From NCBI GenBank assembly GCA_021786555.1, contig JAJYNB010000050.1:1-6059 (forward strand): a stretch of 6,059 nucleotides of DNA, given 5' to 3'. This document shows, piece by piece, positions 1 to 5,436 of this stretch. The notes under the pieces were generated by a model. It was not told the DNA's origin. It was given only the letters and a program-made list of their open reading frames with translations, and did not search any database. Positions within the stretch are counted from its first letter, which is position 1. Each line of letters begins with the position of its first letter. Origin of the DNA: Bacillota bacterium (GTDB lineage Bacteria; Bacillota; Desulfitobacteriia; Desulfitobacteriales; JAJXUE01). The translations under genes and the position numbers were made by a program.

Positions 1-503
1 TCAATCAGCCCATAATTTCCGTCCTTGCGCTTATAAACCACATTCACCTCTTCCGTGTCGGCGTTGGCGAAAACATAGAAGCTGTGGCCGATAAGATTCA
101 TCTGCATGATGGCTTCTTCAACGTCCATGGGTTTGATGGCGAAACGCTTATTGCGGATAAGCCTGTGTTCCACTTCCTTCAGGTCTCCCGTCAGGTCCCG
201 AAAGGCTGCTCCCCGGATCTTCTTAGCGAGGCGGGTCTTGTATTTGTCGATTTGCTTTTCCAGTTTTTCTACCACCAGGTCAATGGAAGAATACATGTCG
301 ACGGTTTCTTCTTCCCCCCGCAGGATTATCCCGTTGAGCGGCGCTGTGACTTCTACTCTGTGGCGGTCTTTTTCTACCAGCAGGGTTACCTGAACTTCCT
401 CCAGGTTATCAAAGTATTTCTCCAGCTTGCCAACTCTTTTCTCCACATAATCCCTGAGAGCATCGGTTACTTCGATGTGTTTTCCACGTACATTGATATT
501 CAT
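1..503 (-). CDS. hpf: Long-form ribosome hibernation promoting factor (HPF), C-terminal end cut by window edge
   Basis: Binds the 30S decoding region in non-growing cells and, in the long form, joins two 70S ribosomes into inactive 100S dimers; it acts in the cytoplasm. I translated 167 codons from the ATG at 503-501 (MNINVRGKHIEVTDALRDYV...). Residues 1 to about 95 form the S30AE/YfiA-type domain, rich in Lys and Arg (for example KYKTRLAKKIR near 87-97). After a linker, residues 118-167 match the C-terminal dimerisation domain that defines the long form, with KRFAIKPMDVEEAIMQMNLI and a GNYGLI ending. Family members usually end within a few residues of this point, so probably very little is missing, but the stop lies outside the window. 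The start has a Shine-Dalgarno AAGGGAG at 519-513, nine bases upstream. The gene has its own promoter after the glnQ terminator. In many Firmicutes secA follows hpf; that cannot be seen here. Confidence 0.95.
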   Translation of the reverse strand, partial: MNINVRGKHIEVTDALRDYVEKRVGKLEKYFDNLEEVQVTLLVEKDRHRVEVTAPLNGIILRGEEETVDMYSSIDLVVEKLEKQIDKYKTRLAKKIRGAAFRDLTGDLKEVEHRLIRNKRFAIKPMDVEEAIMQMNLIGHSFYVFANADTEEVNVVYKRKDGNYGLI

Positions 504-527
504 AGTTGTCCACTCCCTTCAGGTAGT

Positions 528-564
528 ATTATATCTTATTCCTCTAGGATGCAAAAAATCCTGC
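528..564 (-). promoter_or_regulatory. hpf promoter: sigma-H-like, with an overlapping TATAAT box
   Basis: Read on the minus strand, 564-556 is GCAGGATTT and 544-538 is GAGGAAT, separated by 11 bases. This fits the Bacillus sigma-H consensus as I recall it (RnAGGAwWW, 11-12 bases, RnnGAAT) at every defined position. Immediately downstream, 533-528 reads TATAAT, a perfect sigma-A -10 box, but the bases 17 upstream of it (TTTTGC) are a poor -35. A sigma-H start would give a leader of roughly 25-30 bases ahead of the Shine-Dalgarno-equipped ATG at 503. In B. subtilis the homologue yvyD/hpf is known to depend on sigma-H and sigma-B, which supports the call. The match is seen directly; its function is inferred. 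Confidence 0.65.
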
Positions 565-593
565 CGCTTATACACAGGGATACTGCCCTTGGT

Positions 594-629
594 AAAAAAT
601 AATCAGGAGCGCCCTTTCTGGCACTCCTG
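594..629 (-). terminator. Intrinsic terminator of the glnHPQ operon
   Basis: On the minus strand CAGGAGTGCC (629-620) pairs with GGCGCTCCTG (613-604) around the 6-base loop AGAAAG, giving a 10-bp stem with one G-U pair. It is followed by ATTATTTTTT (603-594). It starts 20 bases after the glnQ stop and lies just before the hpf promoter, so it separates the two transcription units. Confidence 0.9.
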
Positions 630-648
630 TTGTCAGCATCTTCAGTAT

Positions 649-1371
649 CTATAGTATCTTGCTCAAGAAGCCCTTGGTTCTAGGGTTTTGGGGGTTGTTG
701 AACAGTCGGTCCGGGGGCCCTTCCTCCATGATGATTCCCTCATCCATAAAGAGGACCCGGTCGCCCACTTCCCGCGCAAAGCCCATCTCATGGGTGACTA
801 CTACCATGGTCATGCCTTCCCGGGCCAGGTCTTTCATTACCGCCAGCACTTCACCCACCATTTCCGGGTCCAGGGCCGAGGTAGGCTCGTCGAAGAGCAT
901 GATCTTGGGCCTCATAGCCAGAGCCCTGGCTATGGCCACCCGTTGCAGCTGACCGCCTGACAGCTGGTCAGGATACACGTCGGCCTTGTCCTCCAGCCCC
1001 ACCTTGCGCAGCAGCGCTCTAGCTTGAACTTCCGCTTCCTGCTTGTCCAGTTTGCGGACTTTCATGGGGGCCAGGGTAATGTTCTGCAGGGCCGTCATAT
1101 GGGGGAAGAGGTTGAAACGTTGAAACACCATGCCTACTTCCCTCCGCACGGCGTTTATGTTTGTATCATCGTTGTTTAAGGGAATGCCGTCAATCACAAT
1201 CTCCCCGGAAGTACACTCTTCCAACTTGTTAAGGCAGCGCAGAAAGGTGCTCTTGCCCGAACCCGAAGGCCCGATGACTACCACCACTTCCTTTTCCCGG
1301 ATGTGGGCGGTTACACCTTTCAGCACTTCCAGCTTGCCAAAGTGCTTGTACAGGTTGTTAACGCGTATCAC
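649..1371 (-). CDS. glnQ: Polar amino acid ABC transporter, ATP-binding protein (GlnQ-like)
   Basis: Cytoplasmic ATPase that dimerises and drives the GlnP-type permease. The 240-residue length is typical. Visible motifs: Walker A GPSGSGKST at 34-42, Q-loop Q84 in GMVFQRFNLFPH, signature LSGGQ at 137-141, Walker B IMLFDE at 157-162, D-loop SALD at 165-168, and switch histidine H194 in VVVTHEMGFA. The FNLFPHMTALQN segment and the DEPTSALDPEMVGEVL stretch are characteristic of the polar amino acid (GlnQ/HisP/ArtP) class. The start is GTG at 1371-1369, inside the last codons of the upstream permease (14-bp overlap), with AGGAGG at 1387-1382 ten bases upstream. The overlap suggests coupled translation. 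The family is certain; glutamine as the exact substrate is inferred from the binding protein and from the H-P-Q gene order. Confidence 0.93.
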   Translation of the reverse strand: MIRVNNLYKHFGKLEVLKGVTAHIREKEVVVVIGPSGSGKSTFLRCLNKLEECTSGEIVIDGIPLNNDDTNINAVRREVGMVFQRFNLFPHMTALQNITLAPMKVRKLDKQEAEVQARALLRKVGLEDKADVYPDQLSGGQLQRVAIARALAMRPKIMLFDEPTSALDPEMVGEVLAVMKDLAREGMTMVVVTHEMGFAREVGDRVLFMDEGIIMEEGPPDRLFNNPQNPRTKGFLSKIL

Positions 1372-2026
1372 CCTTAGCCAGCCTCCTCTCCAAGTAGTTC
1401 ACCAGCCGGGAAATGGTCAGGGTCAGAATCAGGTACATCACAGCCACTTCAATATAGATTTCAAAGGGTTTAAAGGTCCGTCCCACAATGATTTTACCGG
1501 AAAAGAGAAGCTCCTCGATGGATATAACCGAAACCAGGGCCGAATCTTTCAGCATGGCGATGAACTCGTTGCCCAAGGGCGGCACCACTCGTTTAAAAGC
1601 TTGGGGCAAAATGACATAACGCATAGCCTGTGCCTGGGTCATGCCGAGGGAACGGGCGGCTTCGGTCTGCCCCCGGTCGATGGACTGGATCCCGGCGCGG
1701 AAAATCTCCGCGATGTAGGCGCCGCTGTTCAAGCTCAGAGCAATAACCCCAGCGATGTACTGGTAGCTGTCAGGCGGCGTAAAGTTGAGAATCTGGGGTA
1801 AGCCAAAATAGATTAGATAAATCTGCACCAGGAGGGGTGTGCCCCGAAAAAAATCCACATAGGCTCCTGCCGGCCAGGCCAGCAGCTTATGCCGGGAGAG
1901 CCGGCCCATAGCTATCGACAGGCCGATGACCGTGCCGAAGGCCACTGCCGCCGCCGACAGTTCGATTGTCAGAACTGCGCCGTTTAATAGGATTGGGATG
2001 CTCTTAACCATAAGATGCCAGTCCAA
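1358..2026 (-). CDS. glnP: Polar amino acid ABC transporter, permease (HisM/GlnP family)
   Basis: Integral membrane subunit, probably working as a homodimer because only one permease gene is present. The 222 residues carry hydrophobic segments near 10-40, 52-80, 88-112 and 190-208. FFRGTPLLVQIYLIYFGLPQ (59-78) and SGAYIAEIFRAGI (101-113) are hallmark sequences of amino acid permeases. The EAA loop that docks on the ATPase is EAARSLGM at 122-129, with P141 downstream. The start is TTG at 2026-2024: AGGAGG at 2040-2035 lies eight bases upstream, whereas the in-frame ATG at residue 6 would be too far from it. The gene follows glnH after a 125-bp gap containing a terminator-like hairpin and overlaps glnQ by 14 bp. 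No key motif is missing. Substrate specificity cannot be read from the permease. Confidence 0.93.
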   Translation of the reverse strand: MDWHLMVKSIPILLNGAVLTIELSAAAVAFGTVIGLSIAMGRLSRHKLLAWPAGAYVDFFRGTPLLVQIYLIYFGLPQILNFTPPDSYQYIAGVIALSLNSGAYIAEIFRAGIQSIDRGQTEAARSLGMTQAQAMRYVILPQAFKRVVPPLGNEFIAMLKDSALVSVISIEELLFSGKIIVGRTFKPFEIYIEVAVMYLILTLTISRLVNYLERRLAKGDTR

Positions 2027-2034
2027 TGAAAACT

Positions 2035-2040
2035 CCTCCT
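2035..2040 (-). promoter_or_regulatory. Shine-Dalgarno site that fixes the TTG start of glnP
   Basis: AGGAGG (minus strand), continuing as AGGAGGAG, ends eight bases before TTG at 2026. The competing in-frame ATG is 15 bases further in, giving a 23-base gap, so TTG is the likely start. Confidence 0.7.
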
Positions 2041-2074
2041 CAGGGGATACCGCAAGTCATTTCCGGTGCAATGC

Positions 2075-2112
2075 AAAAAATAATGCGCTGGGAAAACCCA
2101 GGCATTATTTTT
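2075..2112 (-). terminator. Terminator-like hairpin between glnH and glnP (probable attenuator, bidirectional shape)
   Basis: A near-perfect inverted repeat: left arm 2076-2092 (AAAAATAATGCGCTGGG) and right arm 2097-2112 (CCCAGGCATTATTTTT), with a 4-base loop and a single bulged base at 2087. On the minus strand the GC core is followed by ATTATTTTTT, and an A-tract precedes it, so it could also end transcription on the plus strand. It starts 40 bases after the glnH stop, and no clear promoter lies between it and glnP. Partial termination would leave more glnH than glnPQ mRNA, matching the excess of binding protein usual in these importers. Confidence 0.8.
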
Positions 2113-2151
2113 CTGCCCAGTCACAGTTCAGTAGGACGTTACTGGCGTAAT

Positions 2152-2943
2152 TTAAAACTTGGGCGCATCAACATTAAAATATTTTTTGTAAATGTCGTTA
2201 TACTCGCCGCTGGCGATGATTTTTTTCAGGCCGTCATTGAGCTTCTGGGCCAGGGCGTCATTGCCCATTTTCATGGCAATGCCGTAGTATTCCTTCTCAA
2301 AATCTCCCTGGACAGCCACAACCTTGGCGTCAGGGTTTTGCTTGATAAACCAGAGCACTACCGGGGAGTCGGCCACGACAGCGTCTGCGGCGCCGATTTT
2401 CAGCGCGTTCAGGGCATCCGGCGTGGTGTCGAATTTCTTAACGTCCTTGACTCCTAGTTTCTCGGCTGCATACTGACCAGTGGTATTCGTCTGAACGGCA
2501 ACCTTTTTGCCCACCAGATCAGCGCTGCCCTTGATGGGAGAACCTTCTTTGACGGCAATGTACTGGGTAGCCTGGAAGTACCTGTCGCTGAAGAGGGCGC
2601 TCTTTTTCCGCTCATCCGTGATGGTCATGGCGGAAATAACCGCATCAATTTTACCCGTTTCCAGGGCCGGAATTAAGCCGTCCCAGGCTGTGTTTTCAAT
2701 CTGAACGTCCATATTCTCAGCCTTGCCGATGGCTTTTACCAGGTCGATGTCGAACCCTGTGGGCTGGTTGGTCTTGTCGTCCATATACTCAAACGGAGCA
2801 TAGGCAACCTCTGAACCCACTTTGAGAACTTTCTTCTCAGGCTGGGACGGAGCCGAAGCCGAATTGGTGCTGCCGCAGCCGGCCAATACTACCAGGCTGA
2901 GCAAAAGCAGGGCGACCGTTATGTACTTGACTACACGATTCAT
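2152..2943 (-). CDS. glnH: Amino acid-binding lipoprotein of ABC transporter (GlnH-like)
   Basis: Extracellular substrate receptor anchored to the membrane by a lipid. Residues 1-23 form a lipoprotein signal: N-R-V-V-K, a hydrophobic run, then lipobox LAGC with the lipidated Cys at 23. A Ser/Pro-rich tether to about 37 leads into a family-3 solute-binding domain that fills the remainder of the 263 residues. Ligand-site signatures include AYAPFEY (47-53), AMTITDER (105-112, where R112 should hold the alpha-carboxylate), NTTGQ (153-157) and ADSPVVLWFIK (191-201). The last resembles the ADAV..D.P..L.FIK region of E. coli GlnH, and the ending SGEYNDIYKKYF is also GlnH-like. The ATG at 2943 has AAAGGAG 12 bases upstream and GAAGGG four bases upstream. 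It is the first gene of its operon, behind the sigma-A promoter at 3023-2995. Glutamine is the best guess; another polar amino acid is possible. Confidence 0.93.
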   Translation of the reverse strand: MNRVVKYITVALLLLSLVVLAGCGSTNSASAPSQPEKKVLKVGSEVAYAPFEYMDDKTNQPTGFDIDLVKAIGKAENMDVQIENTAWDGLIPALETGKIDAVISAMTITDERKKSALFSDRYFQATQYIAVKEGSPIKGSADLVGKKVAVQTNTTGQYAAEKLGVKDVKKFDTTPDALNALKIGAADAVVADSPVVLWFIKQNPDAKVVAVQGDFEKEYYGIAMKMGNDALAQKLNDGLKKIIASGEYNDIYKKYFNVDAPKF

Positions 2944-2994
2944 AAAACCCTTCTTCTCCTTTCAACTCTTAGAAATATTTAAAATTCTGAAGTA

Positions 2995-3023
2995 ATTATA
3001 CAAATTGTTGTAATTTTATTCAA
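2995..3023 (-). promoter_or_regulatory. Sigma-A promoter of the glnHPQ operon
   Basis: On the minus strand TTGAAT (3023-3018) and TATAAT (3000-2995) are separated by exactly 17 bases in an AT-rich stretch. The predicted start, near 2988, gives a leader of about 45 bases before glnH. A small inverted repeat, TACAA-4-TTGTA (2999-3012), covers the spacer and the first bases of the -10 box and could be an operator. Both hexamers and the spacing are seen directly; activity is inferred. Confidence 0.75.
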
Positions 3024-3032
3024 TAGAATTTT

Positions 3033-3061
3033 TAGCCAGTCCCTGCTCGTGGGGCGGGCTA
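3033..3061 (-). other. Stem-loop at the dppC stop codon, doubtful terminator
   Basis: On the minus strand TAGCC (3061-3057, including the dppC stop TAG) can pair with GGCTA (3037-3033), with an inner CCC/GGG pairing. The next bases are AAAATTC rather than a T-tract, so it does not look like a standard intrinsic terminator. Read-through from dppC into glnH, or processing here, cannot be excluded. Confidence 0.3.
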
Positions 3062-3943
3062 TTTCTTCAGACGCGGGTCCAGGATGTCGCGCAGCCCGTC
3101 TCCGAATAGGTTTAACCCCAAGACCGTTGTGCTGATGGCCAAACCGGGAAAGTAGATCATATAAGGAGCGTTGTAGATAAAGCGGCGTCCCTGGGCAATC
3201 ATGTCCCCCCACTCAGCCTGAGGAGGCTGTACACCCAGGCCAAGAAAACCCAGAGCAGCCGCCTCCAGGATAGCGGTGGACATCCCCAGAGTGGCCTGGA
3301 CGATCAGCGGGGCTGCTACATTGGGAAAGATATGCTTGGCGATTATCCGCATCCTGCCTGCCCCCACGGCCACCGCCGCCTCCACAAATTCGTTCCCTTT
3401 AAGGGTCAGGACCGAACCGCGCACCAGCCTGGCATAAACCGGCACGCCCACCACCCCGATGGCAATCATGGCGTTCCCTACGCCCCTGCCAAGTCCTGTC
3501 ATAATGGCGATGGCCAGTAAAATTGAGGGGAAGGCCAGGAGGATGTCCATGAAACGCATTATAATTTCGTCTGTTTTATGCCCGAAGAAACCGGCCACCA
3601 ATCCCAGTACCGTACCTGTAACCAGGGAAATCCCCACCGCAATGACCCCCACAAACAGAGAAAGCCTGGCCCCGTACACAATGCGGCTCAAAATGTCCCG
3701 ACCTACCTGATCCGTGCCAAACCAGTGCAGGGCTGATGGCTGCTGCAGGACATGGGCCATGTCGGTAGCCAGAGGGTCCTGCGGGGCCAAAAAAGGTGCC
3801 ATTACTGCCACCGCCAGCATAAACAAAAAAATTCCCAGCCCCAACACGGCGCTTTTATTCTGATAAAAACGCCGCCACAACTGCAGGGAAATATGCGCCC
3901 CCTCGGACACAGTCTGTTTGTTTGCCAACTGGACATTGCTCAT
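3059..3943 (-). CDS. dppC: Dipeptide/oligopeptide ABC transporter, permease (DppC/OppC family)
   Basis: Second membrane subunit of a peptide importer, pairing with DppB. The 294 residues are normal for the family. A cytoplasmic N-terminus (WRRFYQNKSAVLGLGIFLFM, 23-42) leads into the first membrane helix. The family block HWFGTDQVGRDILSRIVYGA is at 73-92, the EAA loop EAAVAVGAGRMRII at 188-201 with P207 following, and LEAAALGFLGLGVQPPQAEW at 226-245. The C-terminus GDGLRDILDPRLKK is typical. The start is ATG at 3943-3941 with AGGAGG at 3953-3948, only four bases upstream, a rather short spacing. A 112-bp gap with a duplicated motif separates it from dppB, whereas these genes usually sit close together. 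No dppD or dppF follows. DppA and DppB next door favour dipeptides as substrate; nickel or other peptides handled by this family are less likely. Confidence 0.93.
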   Translation of the reverse strand: MSNVQLANKQTVSEGAHISLQLWRRFYQNKSAVLGLGIFLFMLAVAVMAPFLAPQDPLATDMAHVLQQPSALHWFGTDQVGRDILSRIVYGARLSLFVGVIAVGISLVTGTVLGLVAGFFGHKTDEIIMRFMDILLAFPSILLAIAIMTGLGRGVGNAMIAIGVVGVPVYARLVRGSVLTLKGNEFVEAAVAVGAGRMRIIAKHIFPNVAAPLIVQATLGMSTAILEAAALGFLGLGVQPPQAEWGDMIAQGRRFIYNAPYMIYFPGLAISTTVLGLNLFGDGLRDILDPRLKK

Positions 3944-3960
3944 AAGCCCTCCTAGGAAAT

Positions 3961-4025
3961 GTGAGTCACTTGGGGACGGTTCTCGAGTTTTGAGCCGCCT
4001 GGGGGACGGTCCTCTTCTGACTCGC
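3961..4025. repeat. Duplicated GGGGACGGTYCTC motif framed by an imperfect inverted repeat, in the dppB-dppC gap
   Basis: Two direct copies, GGGGACGGTTCTC (3972-3984) and GGGGACGGTCCTC (4002-4014), lie exactly 30 bp apart and differ at one base. GTGAGTCA (3961-3968) and TGACTCGC (4018-4025) frame them as an inverted repeat with one mismatch. CGG, a TT bulge and CTC (3977-3984) can also pair with GAGCCG (3992-3997). From memory and unverified, GGGGACGGTTCT or its complement recurs in intergenic DNA of Firmicutes, sometimes near IS200/REP-type transposases, so this may be a repeat remnant. It ends eight bases from the dppC Shine-Dalgarno site. Confidence 0.6.
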
Positions 4026-4055
4026 TTTATCCTTCCCTTTGAGGACGCAGGGCTG

Positions 4056-5096
4056 CTATGAGTAGTGAATCCTGGGGTCGATAAAGGCGTAGAGGATGTC
4101 CACTATCAGGTTGACCAGGACATAAACGGCAGCGCTCACCAGCACAGTCCCCTGTACCAAAGGAAAGTCCGAATGATCAATGGCCATAAAGGTCAGGGAT
4201 CCGACCCCGGGCCAGGAAAAAATTGTCTCAGTCAATACCGCTCCGCCCAGGAGGCTGCCAAACTGCAGTCCGGACACGGTAATAACCGGGATCAGGGCGT
4301 TTTTAAGCCCATGCTTCAACACCACGGTCTTGGCTCCAAGGCCTTTGGCCCAGGCTGTGCGGATATAGTCCTGGCGGATTACTTCCAGCATGCTCGACCG
4401 GGTCATCCTGGCTATAACTGCTGTGGATGCCGCCCCCAGGGCCATGGCCGGCATTATCAAATGCTTAAAGGCATTGCCCAGAGGGTACCAGTTGGCTAAC
4501 TGAAACCCTTGGGAGAAGGTAGTCTTGATACCGTGAACCAACCCGTCAATCAGGTAAATGTCGGTGTAGACGGTCATATTCACTCCCGGGTCCAGGCGGT
4601 TGCTGATGGGGAGCCAACCCAGCCGCACTGCAAACACATCAATCAGCAGCAGGCCCAGCCAGAAAATTGGCATGGAAACACCCGCCAAGGCCCCGAACAT
4701 GCTTAGATAGTCCAACCAGGAATACTGCTTTACCGCCGAGATGATTCCGACAGTCACTCCCACGATTACCGCGATGGCGAGGGCCGCCAGGGTCAGTTCC
4801 AGAGTGGCTGGGAAGCGGGCGGCGATTTCGTCCATCACTGGAGCCCTGGTAAACAGGGACCGGCCCAGGTCCCCGTGGACCACCCCCGAGATATAGCGCC
4901 CAAACTGCACTGGAAGAGGGTCGTTGAGCCCCAGCTCCTCTCTTAAGGCCTGCATTTTTTCTTCTGTGGCATGCTGCCCAAGGATTACCGAGGTCGGGTC
5001 CACAGTAAATACGTGCAGTACCAAAAACACGAGCAGGGAAATCCCGAACAAAACCGGTATGAGCATAATCAGCCTGCGCACAACATAGTTAAACAA
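4056..5096 (-). CDS. dppB: Dipeptide/oligopeptide ABC transporter, permease (DppB/OppB family)
   Basis: First membrane subunit of the peptide importer. From the TTG at 5096-5094 the protein has 346 residues, close to the 306-340 usual for the family. MFNYVVRRLIMLIPVLFGIS is the standard N-terminus running straight into helix 1. LGLNDPLPVQFGRY (55-68) and HGDLGRSLFTRAPVMDEI (74-91) are family blocks. RTAWAKGLG (246-254) with KHGLKNALIPVIT (261-273) is the EAA loop region, and ETIFSWPGVGSL (290-301) and the ending AFIDPRIHYS are diagnostic. A longer reading frame begins at GTG 5171 and would add 25 residues (YKPALRFYGGEAKAS...), but it lacks a Shine-Dalgarno site and puts a polar, non-family stretch before helix 1. 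The periplasmic loop around 165-207 looks somewhat longer than in E. coli DppB. The TTG start is a judgement; the family call is firm. Confidence 0.93.
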   Translation of the reverse strand: MFNYVVRRLIMLIPVLFGISLLVFLVLHVFTVDPTSVILGQHATEEKMQALREELGLNDPLPVQFGRYISGVVHGDLGRSLFTRAPVMDEIAARFPATLELTLAALAIAVIVGVTVGIISAVKQYSWLDYLSMFGALAGVSMPIFWLGLLLIDVFAVRLGWLPISNRLDPGVNMTVYTDIYLIDGLVHGIKTTFSQGFQLANWYPLGNAFKHLIMPAMALGAASTAVIARMTRSSMLEVIRQDYIRTAWAKGLGAKTVVLKHGLKNALIPVITVSGLQFGSLLGGAVLTETIFSWPGVGSLTFMAIDHSDFPLVQGTVLVSAAVYVLVNLIVDILYAFIDPRIHYS

Positions 5097-5100
5097 GTAC

Positions 5101-5108
5101 TCACCCCC
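5101..5108 (-). promoter_or_regulatory. Shine-Dalgarno site supporting the TTG start of dppB
   Basis: GGGGGTGA (minus strand) matches the ideal GGAGGTGA at seven of eight positions and sits at the usual distance from TTG 5096. The alternative GTG at 5171 has no comparable site upstream. Confidence 0.65.
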
Positions 5109-5265
5109 AAAAGGACGACCAAGGGATGCCTTTGCCTCACCCCCATAAAATCTTAGGGCAGGCTTGTACACCAGAACTTTTTGTGGGGACTCGCATCTGG
5201 CTTCGTTACCTGCCCCGCCTTCATCCTCAAACGTTCGTCATGAGCGGAATCGGTGACGGAGGGGT

Positions 5266-5322
5266 GGGCCCCCGCAAAACCCTTTAGCAGGCTTATTGCA
5301 GCCAACTATTTTGTGGGGGCCC
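5266..5322. repeat. 14-bp inverted repeat (GGGCCCCC-type) with structured loop
   Basis: GGGCCCCCGCAAAA (5266-5279) and TTTTGTGGGGGCCC (5309-5322) are reverse complements except at one position, which becomes a G-U pair in plus-strand RNA. The 29-base loop contains GGCT/AGCC (5290-5293 with 5300-5303). There is no T-tract after the repeat on either strand, so it is not a normal intrinsic terminator. Each arm also contains the self-complementary GGGCCC. Confidence 0.75.
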
Positions 5323-5413
5323 CTGCAAAGCTCTAGTTGTTTTCTGAACGGGATACGTCTCTTTGGTTATTCTTTTGTGTTCCAAGGACTTTAGGACGTA
5401 AGGGAAAGAATCC

Positions 5414-5431
5414 TCCCCATTTCAATGGAGA
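5414..5431 (-). terminator. Weak stem-loop just after dppA, possible attenuator
   Basis: On the minus strand TCTCCATT (5431-5424) pairs with AATGGGGA (5421-5414), eight potential pairs including one G-U, with a 2-base gap that would open in practice. It begins five bases after the dppA stop and is followed by GGATTCTTTCCC, a poor T-tract. It could protect the dppA mRNA 3' end or reduce read-through into dppBC. Confidence 0.35.
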
Positions 5432-5436
5432 ATAGT

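Larger units (their letters stand above)
5097..5436. other. 340-bp gene-free spacer between dppA and dppB, with repeats
   Basis: I see no credible reading frame on either strand. A 71-residue minus-strand frame at 5548-5333 mostly overlaps dppA and has no support. The spacer holds the weak stem-loop after dppA, the GGGCCCCC inverted repeat, and a near-identical direct repeat: AACTTTTTGTGGGG (5175-5188) and AACTATTTTGTGGGG (5304-5318), 129 bp apart. CGTCA (5236-5240) can also pair with TGACG (5254-5258). I found no good sigma-A promoter for dppB and recognise no riboswitch. It may be an inserted multicopy element, a structured leader, or a decayed sequence. Confidence 0.5.

Noticed and set aside
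504..593. raiA-motif structured RNA upstream of hpf
   Set aside because: The space between the glnQ terminator and the hpf start is only about 90 bases, too short for that RNA, and is already explained by promoter and Shine-Dalgarno site.
84..602. 172-residue plus-strand reading frame
   Set aside because: It lies opposite hpf, whose protein sequence is unmistakable, and runs through the hpf promoter and Shine-Dalgarno site. Its translation shows no recognisable domain.
1130..1801. 223-residue plus-strand reading frame
   Set aside because: It is antisense to glnQ and glnP, both with intact family motifs, and lacks a convincing ribosome binding site or domain.
2979..3212. 77-residue minus-strand frame over the dppC end and glnH promoter
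   Set aside because: It is an out-of-frame overlap with the conserved C-terminus of dppC and continues into the AT-rich promoter; no family resemblance.
3961..4025. CRISPR array
   Set aside because: There are only two copies of a 13-bp motif with a 17-bp gap; repeat length, spacer length and copy number do not fit a CRISPR array.
5266..5322. Intrinsic terminator for dppA at the GGGCCCCC inverted repeat
   Set aside because: Neither strand has a T-tract after the second arm, and the loop is 29 bases long, so it does not have terminator form.
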